A stretch of 64,000 nucleotides of DNA from Sphingobacterium humi (lineage in GTDB: Bacteria > Bacteroidota > Bacteroidia > Sphingobacteriales > Sphingobacteriaceae), in contig NZ_WSQA01000014.1 of assembly GCF_009768885.1 (NCBI RefSeq), positions 91,291 to 155,290 on the forward strand, read 5' to 3'. Of the stretch, positions 16,790 to 25,985 are shown piece by piece. The translations under genes and the position numbers were made by a program. Each line of letters begins with the position of its first letter. Position 1 is the first letter of the stretch. The notes below the pieces were generated by a model, which saw nothing but the letters and a program-made list of their open reading frames with translations, did not search any database and was not told the DNA's origin.

Positions 16790-18604
16790 ATGAACAGAAA
16801 ATTAAAAAATTGCATTAGTAAGTTGGCATTCGGTATGGTGTTAACTTCGAGCATTCTATTTGCAAATAGCTGTGCTAAGGATTCCAAAGAAGACATTTCT
16901 GAACCTGGAATAGGGACTCGCGTGGTAGTGAATGTGGGAGGAATAGACGAGATGGGGAAAATTGAATCTAAAGGGCAAGTTTCGAAGAGTTTGGATCGAG
17001 TGGGAATTTCAACAAACGCTTTAAAAACAAAATTGGTAGAAGGAGATGGGTTCGATGTTTTGATCTCACAATCTAGTAGTCAATCGCTGGCAGATGTTAA
17101 GATGAATAGTACCCAGTCAAGTTCCAGCGGAGGAATTAAGGCAGCCGCGACACCGATGCCAACAGGATCGCTATATCGCCTGTACCTACGCAAGCAGGGT
17201 GAGATTGGATTAACCTCATCACCATTCACTGCAGGTGTTGCCGGTAGCATAGCAGTTGAGCAAGGTCAAACTTATGAGTGGTTCGCCCTCTCGTACAATA
17301 ATGCTACGACCGTGCCAGATGCAACAAATAATATCGTTGAAATTGCCGATGGCGCTAGCCTGCTCTATGCGAAGGGCACATTTTCTGTACCTACAGGAAA
17401 TGGTGATGTAGTTGTGCCATTGAATATCGTTTTCAGACCCCGAGTTAGTAAAGTAAATATTGAAATTAATACAATGGGAATGTTTGCTGCACCCACTTCG
17501 GCAACCGCTACAGTTACGGGGGCTTATGCTAAACCTGATGCTATAGATGTGGTAACAGGCGAGCTTGTCGGAACTTCTGTGCCTCAAACGATCACATTTG
17601 CAAACTTTTCGCCTGTACCAAATACAGAAGGCCAACGTCGAATCGCAACAGCTTATCTTGCAGGTAACTCAGACGAAAATATCAATGTGAGCGTATCTAA
17701 TTTAAAAATTCAGCTGGACGATAATACAACAAGGGATTTCGGTGCCTCATCGCTATCTCAAAGTTTTGCACCCCAAGTTGGAATGGAGCAGAATATCATT
17801 TTAAATTTTATTGAAACACCTCTTACTACGTCTCGTAATGGTACTACTGTACGTTGGGCGAGATCGAATCTTTACTATCAGGATGGGGCATATAATTCAT
17901 ATCGTTTCTTTCACAAGAATCCTTTTACGCAAACTGCGGCTGAACAGAATAAGAGCTTTTTTTCATTTAGAGGACATCTTCCTCGGAGACTAGCGAACGC
18001 TACAGAATCGCTGCAAAAAGATCCGTGCTCACTGGTTTATCCTGCAGGGTTGTGGAAAACGCCTAGTGATCAAGAACTAAGTTCTTTGACGAGCTCAAAT
18101 GGGCTTGTTCTTGATTTGGTTACGAACTTATTAGCAGCAGTTTTCCCGGAACCAGGTACGACTGGCGCTACTTTTGGAGCGAATTATATTCAATATTCGG
18201 TTACTAATAATCCAAACCCAGCATACAATGACGCAACTAACAATCTGCGTTTTAATTATAATGGTTTGCAAACCAACGTGAGTTTAGTAAGTGGGCTGAT
18301 TAATTTAAATTTATTGAACGTTGGGGAATTGGCTTCTCTTTGGTCGAGTGACCGTGTAGCTGATTTGTCAATAGTTGAAGTTGGGGCCTGGGGTTATTTG
18401 GGATCTACCGCACCAGCACGATTAATTGCGATTCCGCCTCGTCCAGAGCGTGCTATTGGTGCTCGAAGTGCAGGGGTATTAAATATCGATCTTTTAAATT
18501 TAGGGCTTGTGGGTTCTGGATTTCATAATGTACGCTGTGTGAGAGACGCATCGTGGACTGCAAAAAGCCAGCAAGCAACATACAACCCATACCCATCTTA
18601 TTAA
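16790..18604 (+). CDS. Fimbrillin-like surface lipoprotein 1
   Basis: About 604 residues. The start at 16790 is chosen because it gives a lipoprotein signal (LTSSILFANSC, lipidated Cys28) followed by KDSKED, an acidic surface-export-like tail; AAAGGA precedes it. The longer frame from 16670 would overlap the peptide gene. The middle is beta-rich with many Thr/Ser/Ala repeats, like FimA/Mfa fimbrillins. The C-terminal third (RWARSNLYYQDG, DPCSLVYPAGLWKTPSDQE) is shared with the lipoprotein at 46424 (HWSLGNLIYNNG, DPCELVAPAGSWRMPYTDE). It is probably displayed on the cell surface. Whether it polymerises or binds the adjacent peptide is unknown. Confidence 0.75.
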   Translation: MNRKLKNCISKLAFGMVLTSSILFANSCAKDSKEDISEPGIGTRVVVNVGGIDEMGKIESKGQVSKSLDRVGISTNALKTKLVEGDGFDVLISQSSSQSLADVKMNSTQSSSSGGIKAAATPMPTGSLYRLYLRKQGEIGLTSSPFTAGVAGSIAVEQGQTYEWFALSYNNATTVPDATNNIVEIADGASLLYAKGTFSVPTGNGDVVVPLNIVFRPRVSKVNIEINTMGMFAAPTSATATVTGAYAKPDAIDVVTGELVGTSVPQTITFANFSPVPNTEGQRRIATAYLAGNSDENINVSVSNLKIQLDDNTTRDFGASSLSQSFAPQVGMEQNIILNFIETPLTTSRNGTTVRWARSNLYYQDGAYNSYRFFHKNPFTQTAAEQNKSFFSFRGHLPRRLANATESLQKDPCSLVYPAGLWKTPSDQELSSLTSSNGLVLDLVTNLLAAVFPEPGTTGATFGANYIQYSVTNNPNPAYNDATNNLRFNYNGLQTNVSLVSGLINLNLLNVGELASLWSSDRVADLSIVEVGAWGYLGSTAPARLIAIPPRPERAIGARSAGVLNIDLLNLGLVGSGFHNVRCVRDASWTAKSQQATYNPYPSY

Positions 18605-18634
18605 GAGAGTTTTTCCATAGTAATATGTATAAAC

Positions 18635-18661
18635 GGGCTGTCCTTATGGATAGCCCTTCTT
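18635..18661 (+). terminator. Rho-independent terminator after lipoprotein 1
   Basis: Stem GGGCTGTCC / GGATAGCCC (9 bp, one G-U pair) with a four-base loop, followed by TTCTTATT. It lies 30 bases after the stop codon. Confidence 0.6.
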
Positions 18662-19054
18662 ATTATCGTTAAAACATTGATTTGTTCCTCTTTGCTTCGT
18701 AATCTTTACATTCATCGATTAAATGTAAGGGAAATGGCTTGGTAGCCACCCCTAAAAATATCCGCGCGGTGTGCACGCTGCTGCATAACAGTTATTTCAA
18801 TAAGAGTATGCTGGATTGTGATCGATAAATTTCTAAAAATAAATAGATACATTTAACTTAAATTTGGAACCTTTAGGGGATGGCAGATGAAAATGACCTT
18901 GTGCATTGGCCGAGTAGCGTTAACGCGCACATCTTGGAACTCCAGTTGTGTATGGAATCAATTTTAGAAACATTTCTAATGTGGCCTCCATTTATCCTCG
19001 TTTAAAGGGCAGCTTGATCCTGATCATTTATGCTAAATTTATAAATAGGTTGTT
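18662..19054. other. Intergenic DNA before the ABC exporter
   Basis: About 390 bases with slightly higher GC than the surroundings. A 41-codon frame (18880-19005, starting MADENDLVHWPSS) is visible but unrecognised. It and the following 59-codon frame may be remnants of a decayed gene. Confidence 0.35.
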
Positions 19055-19234
19055 ATGCTAAAACTGATTTATGTTTTTTTCCAGATCCTAAAACGATGTC
19101 TCGTTTTTGCGAACCATTTTAATCCATTCTCCTCGCGCCAGTTACCTCTACCGGTATCTGTGTTGAAACTCGATAGCTCGACAGCAGATGATACTCGCTA
19201 CCTGTTGCCTCTGTCATCAAAATTCGATCGTTAA
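19055..19234 (+). CDS. Possible 59-residue peptide abutting the ABC exporter
   Basis: ATG at 19055 opens 59 codons whose TAA (19232-19234) is 6 bases before the exporter's ATG at 19241, a spacing that suggests translational coupling. The peptide has a hydrophobic basic start (MLKLIYVFFQILKRCLVFAN) and a polar tail (LDSSTADDTRYLLPLSSKFD). It lacks the YxxP/GIAAAS motif of the two other peptides. I do not recognise it. It could be a small exported peptide, a leader for the exporter, or a fragment. Confidence 0.35.
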   Translation: MLKLIYVFFQILKRCLVFANHFNPFSSRQLPLPVSVLKLDSSTADDTRYLLPLSSKFDR

Positions 19235-19240
19235 TTGATT

Positions 19241-20869
19241 ATGTTTTTACAAAGGGTGTTAAGCAATGAAAAGAAATGGGTCCTAGCTTTTTTGCGACCC
19301 TATGCGGCTAAATTAACGCTATATTTTTTTCTTGAAACGTTTTCGATAATTATGGGACTAACGTTTATTTGGTGTTCTAAACGTGCAATCGACTTTGCTG
19401 TCTTCGGTGAAATACTTTCCATGAAACGCTCACTATTGGGCCTTGGTCTAGCTGCGGGTGCAGGATTGTTTGCGAGCCAGTATGCCAAATGGCTAAATGA
19501 GAGAACGCTTGCGCTCATGCTCATCGATATCCAAGGAAGGATATTTGCTCCAAATATCTACACGAATTGGGCAAGCTTGACCTCCAGCCATACGGGGGAC
19601 TTAATGCATCGAACGAATGTTGATGCACAAGAAGTTGTGCAGGTGCTAGGGCAATCAATTATTTCTGCAATCGTTATGGGTTTACGGTTACTCGGGGCGA
19701 CAGCCCTCCTATGGTCTATGGATCCAGCACTCGCAATTATTCTTTTGGCGATTTGTCCCTTGCTGCTGATTTCAAAAGTATACTTTCGCCGCTTGCGACA
19801 TCTCCATGGCCGTCTAAAGACAGCTGAAGGACAATTAGGTAATACCTTTGAGGAAAACTTCCGCTTCCGAACGCTGATCGCTTCATTCAATATGTATGGG
19901 TCACGGATAGATAAGCTGCGCAAAGGCCAGAAACATGTTTACGATTTAAAAGCCGCGATTATCAATTTTTCGACATTTTCTCGGGGTACCATAAATATAA
20001 TTGCAAGCGTCGGATTTTTTGTCACATTCTATTGGGGCGTAGGTAAGTTGAGTGTCGGCGAAATCTCCTTTGGGACGCTTTCTGCTTTTCTTCAACTGGT
20101 GGTGAGGATTCAGGGGCCTGCGCTATCGTTGATGGGATTTATTCCTACTTTGGTGAAATTCAATGCTGCGAAAGACCGCGTCTTGGAAATTGCCGGTGGA
20201 CCCTATACTGAACCCAAAGAAGAAAAATTAAAAGTCATTGAGGAAATCTCCTTGAGCGATGTATACTTTCAATATGAAGATAAACAGGTTCTTAATGGGC
20301 TCAATGTATCTTTTGCTAGAGGTGTTCCTACCGCAGTGCTAGGTCCAAGCGGAAAAGGAAAAACCACGTTGTTGCGCTTACTTCTTAAGCTTCTCGAGCC
20401 CCAGAGAGGCAAGATTTCAATCCGAACGAATGGTCAATGCATAGATCTTGAGGAGAGCCACCGTGTCAACATAGGGTATGTCCCTCAGGGAGATAAGCTC
20501 TTTAGTGGAACCATACGCGAAAATTTAAATGTAGAAACGGCTTCCCTTTGCGATGAGCAGATAAGACAAGCGCTCGTGATCTGCTGTGCGGAATTTGTTT
20601 TTGATTTGCCGCAGGGGATAGACACCCAGATCGGAGAATCCGGTTATGGATTGTCGGAAGGTCAGATGCAACGCATCGCCGTAGCGCGAGCAGTACTGGG
20701 AGATTATCCGATATGGCTGTTTGACGAAGTGACCTCTGCCTTAGATGCTGACACTGCAAGTAAGCTCGTGAAAAATCTGATAAGTTTGGGCGAGGATAAA
20801 ATCATGGTATTTATCACGCACGACGTGTATGTAGCTCATTCAGTGCCCAAGACTATCCTATTTAGCTAA
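19241..20869 (+). CDS. ABC exporter (fused membrane and ATPase domains)
   Basis: About 542 residues. The N-terminal half has around six membrane helices of the type-1 exporter fold (roughly 1-300). The ATPase half shows Walker A (LGPSGKGKTTLL), Q-loop (GYVPQG), signature LSEGQ (usually LSGGQ), Walker B (YPIWLFDEVTSALD) and the H-loop (VFITHD). There is no N-terminal C39 peptidase domain, so it would not cleave a leader itself. Size and type match exporters found in peptide (including lasso) clusters and lipid/drug exporters. It stands 640 bases after the fimbrillin-like lipoprotein. The substrate is unknown; the nearby peptide is a candidate by position only. Confidence 0.85.
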   Translation: MFLQRVLSNEKKWVLAFLRPYAAKLTLYFFLETFSIIMGLTFIWCSKRAIDFAVFGEILSMKRSLLGLGLAAGAGLFASQYAKWLNERTLALMLIDIQGRIFAPNIYTNWASLTSSHTGDLMHRTNVDAQEVVQVLGQSIISAIVMGLRLLGATALLWSMDPALAIILLAICPLLLISKVYFRRLRHLHGRLKTAEGQLGNTFEENFRFRTLIASFNMYGSRIDKLRKGQKHVYDLKAAIINFSTFSRGTINIIASVGFFVTFYWGVGKLSVGEISFGTLSAFLQLVVRIQGPALSLMGFIPTLVKFNAAKDRVLEIAGGPYTEPKEEKLKVIEEISLSDVYFQYEDKQVLNGLNVSFARGVPTAVLGPSGKGKTTLLRLLLKLLEPQRGKISIRTNGQCIDLEESHRVNIGYVPQGDKLFSGTIRENLNVETASLCDEQIRQALVICCAEFVFDLPQGIDTQIGESGYGLSEGQMQRIAVARAVLGDYPIWLFDEVTSALDADTASKLVKNLISLGEDKIMVFITHDVYVAHSVPKTILFS

Positions 20870-21915
20870 AGTTTGGGTAATCGCATTCCTATTTTGAATT
20901 CGAGGTGCGACTCGGATCGCTCTAAGGTAACTGCTCAATTGCTAAAAGCAACAATTAATGCGATTATATGTTCTGTTAACTTCACACTATAATCTTTTCC
21001 AAGAGGAATAGGCTATACAAGGGGGCTTTAAGAATAGTTTAGATCTATTTCTTTTGTGGCTGCATATAAAGTTCTCGAATAACAAGTCCTGAGCCATCAG
21101 ACTTTTAGCGAATCCGAATGTTCATCTGAAAAAATTTAAGGATAGATTTGCTACCGCCCATATCCTAATAATTGATCTATCGAACGGAAAAAGGATAAAC
21201 GAGCAGCACTTGTCTTTGAATATAGTTTGCTTCCACGCTAAGGGGGCGACGCGGACTCCATTGAGTAAGTACATCGTAAACGCTTATGGTCAAAACAAAC
21301 AGTCATTGCCTTTCCATTTGCTGTATGCTCCGAAATGTTGCTTGAGACATGAAAAGCAGTACCGAAAACATATGGCATGCCTATGTCCTTATAATAAGCT
21401 GTGGCCTGGCTTAATTTTGTGTTGTGAAGTGTTGATCGCTAACAACCTAATGAAAGGAGCCAGGGGAACTCCACATATGATTAAAGTTCGCTGTACAGCG
21501 GTAAAACTGTGTTCTTTTTGTTTGGTATCCTTACTTCATTACCTCATTTTTATAAACCATGCAGCAGGAAATTTATTGCGCAAGTGGACAGGCCCAACAC
21601 GCACTGCCTGTTCTTGCATACCCGACACGCAATTTTGCGGGAATCTCCACCATCGGATGTAAGCATTTAGATGCACTAGGGGTTGCAAAAATCCCAGCGC
21701 AGAAATTACGATGTTTACTAAATAGACAAGCTGTCCTTTTTTGCTGACTCATGGTTTTAGTATAAATGTTCGAGAGACGCCTCTGCGAACTTGCGTTTTC
21801 TGTTCAGCTAAGTCGTTATATCGCTACAAGCACGAAGGCGAGTATTAAATTTAGATTTCATTTTTTGTAGTTTCGTCCCGTTAGTGCTTCCAGGAGGTAC
21901 TATATACTTGGTTAG
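20870..21915. other. 1 kb without a convincing gene; possible decayed coding DNA
   Basis: A plus-strand frame stays open from about 21093 to 21662 (some 190 codons) but has no ATG near its start, only a TTG at 21210. Its translation is Cys-rich and unrecognised. A second frame starts at ATG 21559 (62 residues). The stretch ends in a strong rightward terminator at 21916, which suggests that something was transcribed from the left. It may be an extension of the exporter transcript or a pseudogene. Confidence 0.4.
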
Positions 21916-21946
21916 ACCCCTTCCAACGCGAAATGGAAGGGGTTTT
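21916..21946 (+). terminator. Strong terminator hairpin
   Basis: Stem CCCCTTCC / GGAAGGGG (8 bp, extendable by A-T pairs) with a ten-base loop followed by TTTTCATTTT. It is best oriented to end rightward transcripts from the exporter region; it also lies just past the stop of the leftward acyltransferase gene. Confidence 0.7.
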
Positions 21947-21955
21947 CATTTTCCA

Positions 21956-23794
21956 TTATTTTATGGTGTTGAAAATCGTTTCTCGCAACAGCGGTTTATA
22001 ACCATCGGTTCCAAAGATCGAGAAGTGATCAGTATCGTACATATAGATACCCTGCTGGTCATCCTTGTATATATCGCTACAATAAACGTCTACATATTTC
22101 TTCGAGATAGATGATTTCTTCATCGTTTCATTCACTAAAGTCCTATTGTTACGTAAAAATCGATGCCCAGGGATGTCATACTCTCGCTTCATGTACCAGA
22201 CAACAGGGTATTCTACGTTATAGGCTTCAGTTTGACCGATATAGACGGTCGGAATTTGATATCGCGCGAAGTACTTTTCAGTATCAGTAATAAGCTTCGC
22301 TACCTCATCCTTGCTGTAACCTGCATAATTTGCGGATAGAATGACCTTATCAATCTTTTGATAATGATTAGGTATGTAGCTGTCAAATACATAACTCATT
22401 AGATCATAATTTCCATTAAAGGAAGAGTTGGCGGATGGTGCAGGGAAAGTGTCATCTAGTGTAACTTGAATGAGGTTCACAGCATATTCCTTCGATAGCT
22501 CTTCAATTGTTCTTGCAAACATTCCGGCGTGACAATCGCCCAGAAGCAAATAGTTTTTCGAAGAATCCACAAGCCGTGCGTTACGCTTTAGATCATCAAC
22601 CGTCACTGGATAGGCACGGGTTGAATGGGTTTCTCCAAATCCAAACTGCCCGTGTGCCTCCACTCGGGGATAATAGTGCATAAATCTTGTTAGCGAGCTG
22701 CTCATAGGCGTCATTATTTGGGCAACGAAGATAATTTTAGTGCCCAGAAATAATACGCTCAAGGTAATAGCGTAGCATAGAGCTAATGGGCCAACTTTTA
22801 ATGATGTCCGTTTAATTTCTACATAGTGCCAAGATGTCCAACCTAATATCAGCGATATTAAGAATATCGCTAATTTGATCCACCACTCATTTATTCCTCC
22901 AAAATATATTCCCAGAACAATCAGGGGCCAATGCCATAGGTACCACGAATATGAGATGTTGCCAAAGAACTTGCTTAATCGATGGCGAAATAAACTGAAA
23001 TTCGGTTCTAACCATAAAACCAACGAAGTGAGTGCTACTGTTAATAATACATTGATACCCCTTACCGCTGCTAAATCTTTAGACAATATAATAATCATCA
23101 GAGATATTATTGCGATCGCGCCGCCCCATTGTCTAAACTTTAGCGATAAGCGCTTTGGTACCTCCGAACCAGTGATGGATATAATCCCTCCTGCAAAAAA
23201 TTCCCAAGCGCGCGCGGGAAGCATGTAGTACGCAAAGCGGGGCGCGATATGGTTCGATAGCATGTAAATGACAAAGGACAATAACATCAAAACGCTTAGT
23301 ATTTTTAGAGTCCTAAAGGTGCTTTTCCTGCCCCCTGGTTGAAAAGAAATGATCAAGAGCGGATAGAGCAAGTAAAATTGCCATTCCAAGGAAAGTGTCC
23401 ACGTGTGAAGCAGAAAATTCAACTGAGCGGATGGTGCGAAATAATCCTGAATGGAATGATAATAAGCGTTCGAGAGAAATAAAATACTACTGAATCCAAA
23501 GCGAGCGAAGTCATAAACTTTCAGTGGGATTAATATATAGATCAATAGGAGCGTCGCAACGAGCATAGTTGCAAGCGGAGGAATAATCCTTTTAGCTCTT
23601 TGGATGTAGAATTGGGTGATTTTGAACCGTTTTTGTTTTTGCTTTTCTAAAATTATTTGGCTGATGAGAAATCCGGAGACGACGAAAAAAATGTCTACAC
23701 CTAGATATCCATTTGCGAACAGAGGTACCCGCAGATGGTATAGGACGACGGATAATACAGCAATGCACCTTAAAAAGACGATATCATATCTCAT
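21956..23794 (-). CDS. Acyltransferase 3 family protein with C-terminal SGNH-like domain (OafA/OatA type)
   Basis: 612 residues. The N-terminal integral membrane acyltransferase-3 domain begins RYDIVFLRCIAVLSVVLYHL (with the conserved Arg and His) and includes GYLGVDIFFVVSGFLIS, then about ten membrane helices. The C-terminal extracytoplasmic domain (from about 400) has YLLLGDCHAGMF, where the SGNH nucleophile Ser of the usual GDSHA is a Cys, and TDHFSIFGTDGY as the Asp-His block. Family members O-acetylate polysaccharides, LPS or peptidoglycan. It is the only minus-strand gene between 10 and 56 kb and stands at the left edge of the exopolysaccharide locus, so it probably decorates that polymer (inference). 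Confidence 0.88.
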   Translation of the reverse strand: MRYDIVFLRCIAVLSVVLYHLRVPLFANGYLGVDIFFVVSGFLISQIILEKQKQKRFKITQFYIQRAKRIIPPLATMLVATLLLIYILIPLKVYDFARFGFSSILFLSNAYYHSIQDYFAPSAQLNFLLHTWTLSLEWQFYLLYPLLIISFQPGGRKSTFRTLKILSVLMLLSFVIYMLSNHIAPRFAYYMLPARAWEFFAGGIISITGSEVPKRLSLKFRQWGGAIAIISLMIIILSKDLAAVRGINVLLTVALTSLVLWLEPNFSLFRHRLSKFFGNISYSWYLWHWPLIVLGIYFGGINEWWIKLAIFLISLILGWTSWHYVEIKRTSLKVGPLALCYAITLSVLFLGTKIIFVAQIMTPMSSSLTRFMHYYPRVEAHGQFGFGETHSTRAYPVTVDDLKRNARLVDSSKNYLLLGDCHAGMFARTIEELSKEYAVNLIQVTLDDTFPAPSANSSFNGNYDLMSYVFDSYIPNHYQKIDKVILSANYAGYSKDEVAKLITDTEKYFARYQIPTVYIGQTEAYNVEYPVVWYMKREYDIPGHRFLRNNRTLVNETMKKSSISKKYVDVYCSDIYKDDQQGIYMYDTDHFSIFGTDGYKPLLRETIFNTIK

Positions 23795-24004
23795 GGGAAC
23801 GCTTTACAGCTCTTTAGGTTTATACGAAGATAAACAAACTGAAATTAAAGTGGCAAGCCTTCCCTCCTAAAATGGGTTGACATGTGGGCTTTCAGTCAAG
23901 CGTTACAATTCTAGAAAATGTTGATGGAGAAACGCGTGCATGGAGCTCCTGGGTAGCTAAGGGAGAAATTATATTAAGAATTTTTTTATTTTGATCATAT
24001 TGAG

Positions 24005-24012
24005 TACTTTTG
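24005..24012 (+). promoter_or_regulatory. Candidate -7 element TACTTTTG at the head of the exopolysaccharide locus
   Basis: Fits TAnnTTTG, 17 bases before the ATG at 24030. A TTG lies at 23991-23993, but the spacing (11 bp) is short. If real, this is the main promoter for the 20-kb locus. Confidence 0.45.
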
Positions 24013-24029
24013 GTGCTCATGTACTAATT

Positions 24030-24542
24030 ATGCTGGATTCACTGATAACCTCAAAGACTCGACTTAAACTACTTATTAAGTTTTTTGTCTCGGCTGCTAA
24101 TAAAGGTTATTTGCGAGGTATAGCGGAGGAGTTTAATGAATCAACAAATTCTGTAAGAAAAGAACTTAATCAATTGGCCGATGCGGGATATTTGAATAGA
24201 AAGCAGGAAAATAATCGAATTTATTATCAGGCAAATACTCGACATCCGCTTTTCGAATCCCTGCAAAATCTCGTTAGAAAAAATCTTGGTATCGACAGAA
24301 CAGTAGAAAAGATATTAGAAAAAGCAGGCAAAGTGGAAAGTGTAAGCCTTCTGGGCGATTATGCAAAAGGTATAGATTCGGGCACTATTGAAATAATGGT
24401 GGCTGGTGATGAGATAGATAGAGGCTACTTACTGCAACTTCGCTCAAAAGTAGAGGCTGTGATTGGCAAGAAAGTGGAAATATATTTTGATAATCATGAA
24501 GAAGTTCAGCAGCACATCATACTTTTTCAGAAGGAAAGCTAA
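24030..24542 (+). CDS. Winged-helix regulator with degenerate nucleotidyltransferase-like tail
   Basis: About 170 residues. The N-terminal winged helix-turn-helix (SKTRLKLLIKFFVS, LRGIAEEFNESTNSVRKELNQLADAGYLNRKQ) resembles ArsR/MarR-like proteins. The C-terminal half (VSLLGDYAKGIDSGTIEIMVAGDEID) looks like a minimal nucleotidyltransferase fold in which the GS and DxD catalytic residues are lost. I start at ATG 24030; the frame extends upstream to 23991 but would include the promoter. It is the first gene of the exopolysaccharide locus, 23 bases before ugd, so it probably controls it (inference from position). Confidence 0.75.
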   Translation: MLDSLITSKTRLKLLIKFFVSAANKGYLRGIAEEFNESTNSVRKELNQLADAGYLNRKQENNRIYYQANTRHPLFESLQNLVRKNLGIDRTVEKILEKAGKVESVSLLGDYAKGIDSGTIEIMVAGDEIDRGYLLQLRSKVEAVIGKKVEIYFDNHEEVQQHIILFQKES

Positions 24543-24565
24543 ACTTTGGAACGGATCGACAAGCG

Positions 24566-25957
24566 ATGACAAATCATAAAGGAATTAGAAAAATTGCCTG
24601 TATCGGAGCAGGTTATGTAGGCGGTCCGACCATGTCGGTAATCGCACAGAAGAATCCACATATCCAAGTCACTGTTGTAGACTTGAACGCCGGTCGTATA
24701 GATGCATGGAATGACGAAAACTTCGATAATCTGCCGGTTTACGAGCCCGGATTAGATGCGGTCATCGCCGAAGCTAGAGGTAGAAATCTCTTCTTTTCTA
24801 CCCATGTGGAGAAAGCAATTATGGAGGCTGATATGATTTTCATCTCCGTAAACACACCTACGAAAACATATGGTAAGGGAAAAGGACAGGCCGCGGATTT
24901 AAAATTTATCGAGCTTTGTGCGAGGCAGATTGCGGAAGTGGCCACATCCCCTAAAATAATTGTAGAAAAGTCTACTATACCCGTAAGGACGGCCGCTACC
25001 ATTAAAAGCATTCTGGATCATACGGGAAAGGGCGTGCCATTCCAGGTGCTTTCCAATCCCGAGTTCTTAGCGGAAGGGACCGCTATACAGGATCTTTACA
25101 AGCCCGACCGGATTTTGATCGGTGGAGAGGATCCCGATGCAATCGCTGCCCTAAGATCGATTTATGAGGCATGGGTTCCGTCAGATCGGATTATTGCCAC
25201 CAACCTATGGTCATCAGAACTTTCCAAGCTTGTGGCCAACGCATTTTTGGCACAGCGCGTTTCATCGATAAATTCGATCTCAGAGCTCTGCGAAGTAACT
25301 GGGGCAAATGTCGATGAAGTTGCTCAAGCTATCGGTAGAGATTCCAGAATTGGACCGAAGTTCCTAAAGGCATCGGTTGGATTTGGGGGCTCTTGCTTTC
25401 AAAAAGATCTTTTAAATCTAGTGTACATAGCACGATCTTATAACCTCAACCAAGTTGCCGATTATTGGGAACAAGTGATCAAAATTAATGATCATCAAAA
25501 AATAAGATTTGCAGAAAAGATCATACAAACGATGTACAATACGGTAAATGGCAAGAAAATTGCTTTTATGGGTTGGGCATTTAAAAAAGATACGAATGAT
25601 ACGAGAGAATCGGCAGCGATTTATGTAGCCGACCACCTTTTAGAGGAACGAGCAAAGATTGAAGTGTTTGATCCAAAAGTCCAGGAAAATCAGATTTACA
25701 ATGACTTAAACGCGCTAGCGACACGCTCCAAAGAGGAAAACCAGAAATTGCTAAAAGCAGTGTCGAGTCCTTATCAAGCGTGCGAAGGTGCACATGCAAT
25801 AGCGCTGCTTACAGAGTGGGACGAGTTTATTGAATATGATTGGCAACGTATTAAGAATAACATGAGAAAGCCGGCTTTTGTTTTCGATGGGAGAAAAATT
25901 TTGGATAGAAAAAAGCTTGAAGACTTAGGATTTATTTATTACGCCATAGGAGAATAA
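24566..25957 (+). CDS. ugd: UDP-glucose 6-dehydrogenase
   Basis: Oxidises UDP-glucose twice with NAD to UDP-glucuronate. 463 residues, the longer form resembling the animal enzyme. It has the NAD loop CIGAGYVGGPTM, SVNTPTKT, EKSTIPVRTA, NPEFLAEGTAI, SNAFLAQR-like sequence (VANAFLAQRVSS) and the catalytic Cys in GFGGSCFQKDLLNL. The C-terminal substrate domain has FMGWAFKKDTNDTRESAA. It is followed after 28 bases by the cytidylyltransferase-like gene. Confidence 0.94.
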   Translation: MTNHKGIRKIACIGAGYVGGPTMSVIAQKNPHIQVTVVDLNAGRIDAWNDENFDNLPVYEPGLDAVIAEARGRNLFFSTHVEKAIMEADMIFISVNTPTKTYGKGKGQAADLKFIELCARQIAEVATSPKIIVEKSTIPVRTAATIKSILDHTGKGVPFQVLSNPEFLAEGTAIQDLYKPDRILIGGEDPDAIAALRSIYEAWVPSDRIIATNLWSSELSKLVANAFLAQRVSSINSISELCEVTGANVDEVAQAIGRDSRIGPKFLKASVGFGGSCFQKDLLNLVYIARSYNLNQVADYWEQVIKINDHQKIRFAEKIIQTMYNTVNGKKIAFMGWAFKKDTNDTRESAAIYVADHLLEERAKIEVFDPKVQENQIYNDLNALATRSKEENQKLLKAVSSPYQACEGAHAIALLTEWDEFIEYDWQRIKNNMRKPAFVFDGRKILDRKKLEDLGFIYYAIGE

Positions 25958-25985
25958 CGTATTTGCAATATTTAAAGATAGAAAG

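Noticed and set aside
23930..23970. JUMPstart-like sequence (GAGCTCCTGGGTAGCTAAGGGAG) before the exopolysaccharide locus
   Set aside because: Only partial resemblance to the enterobacterial element, and no RfaH/UpxY-type antiterminator gene is present in the window.
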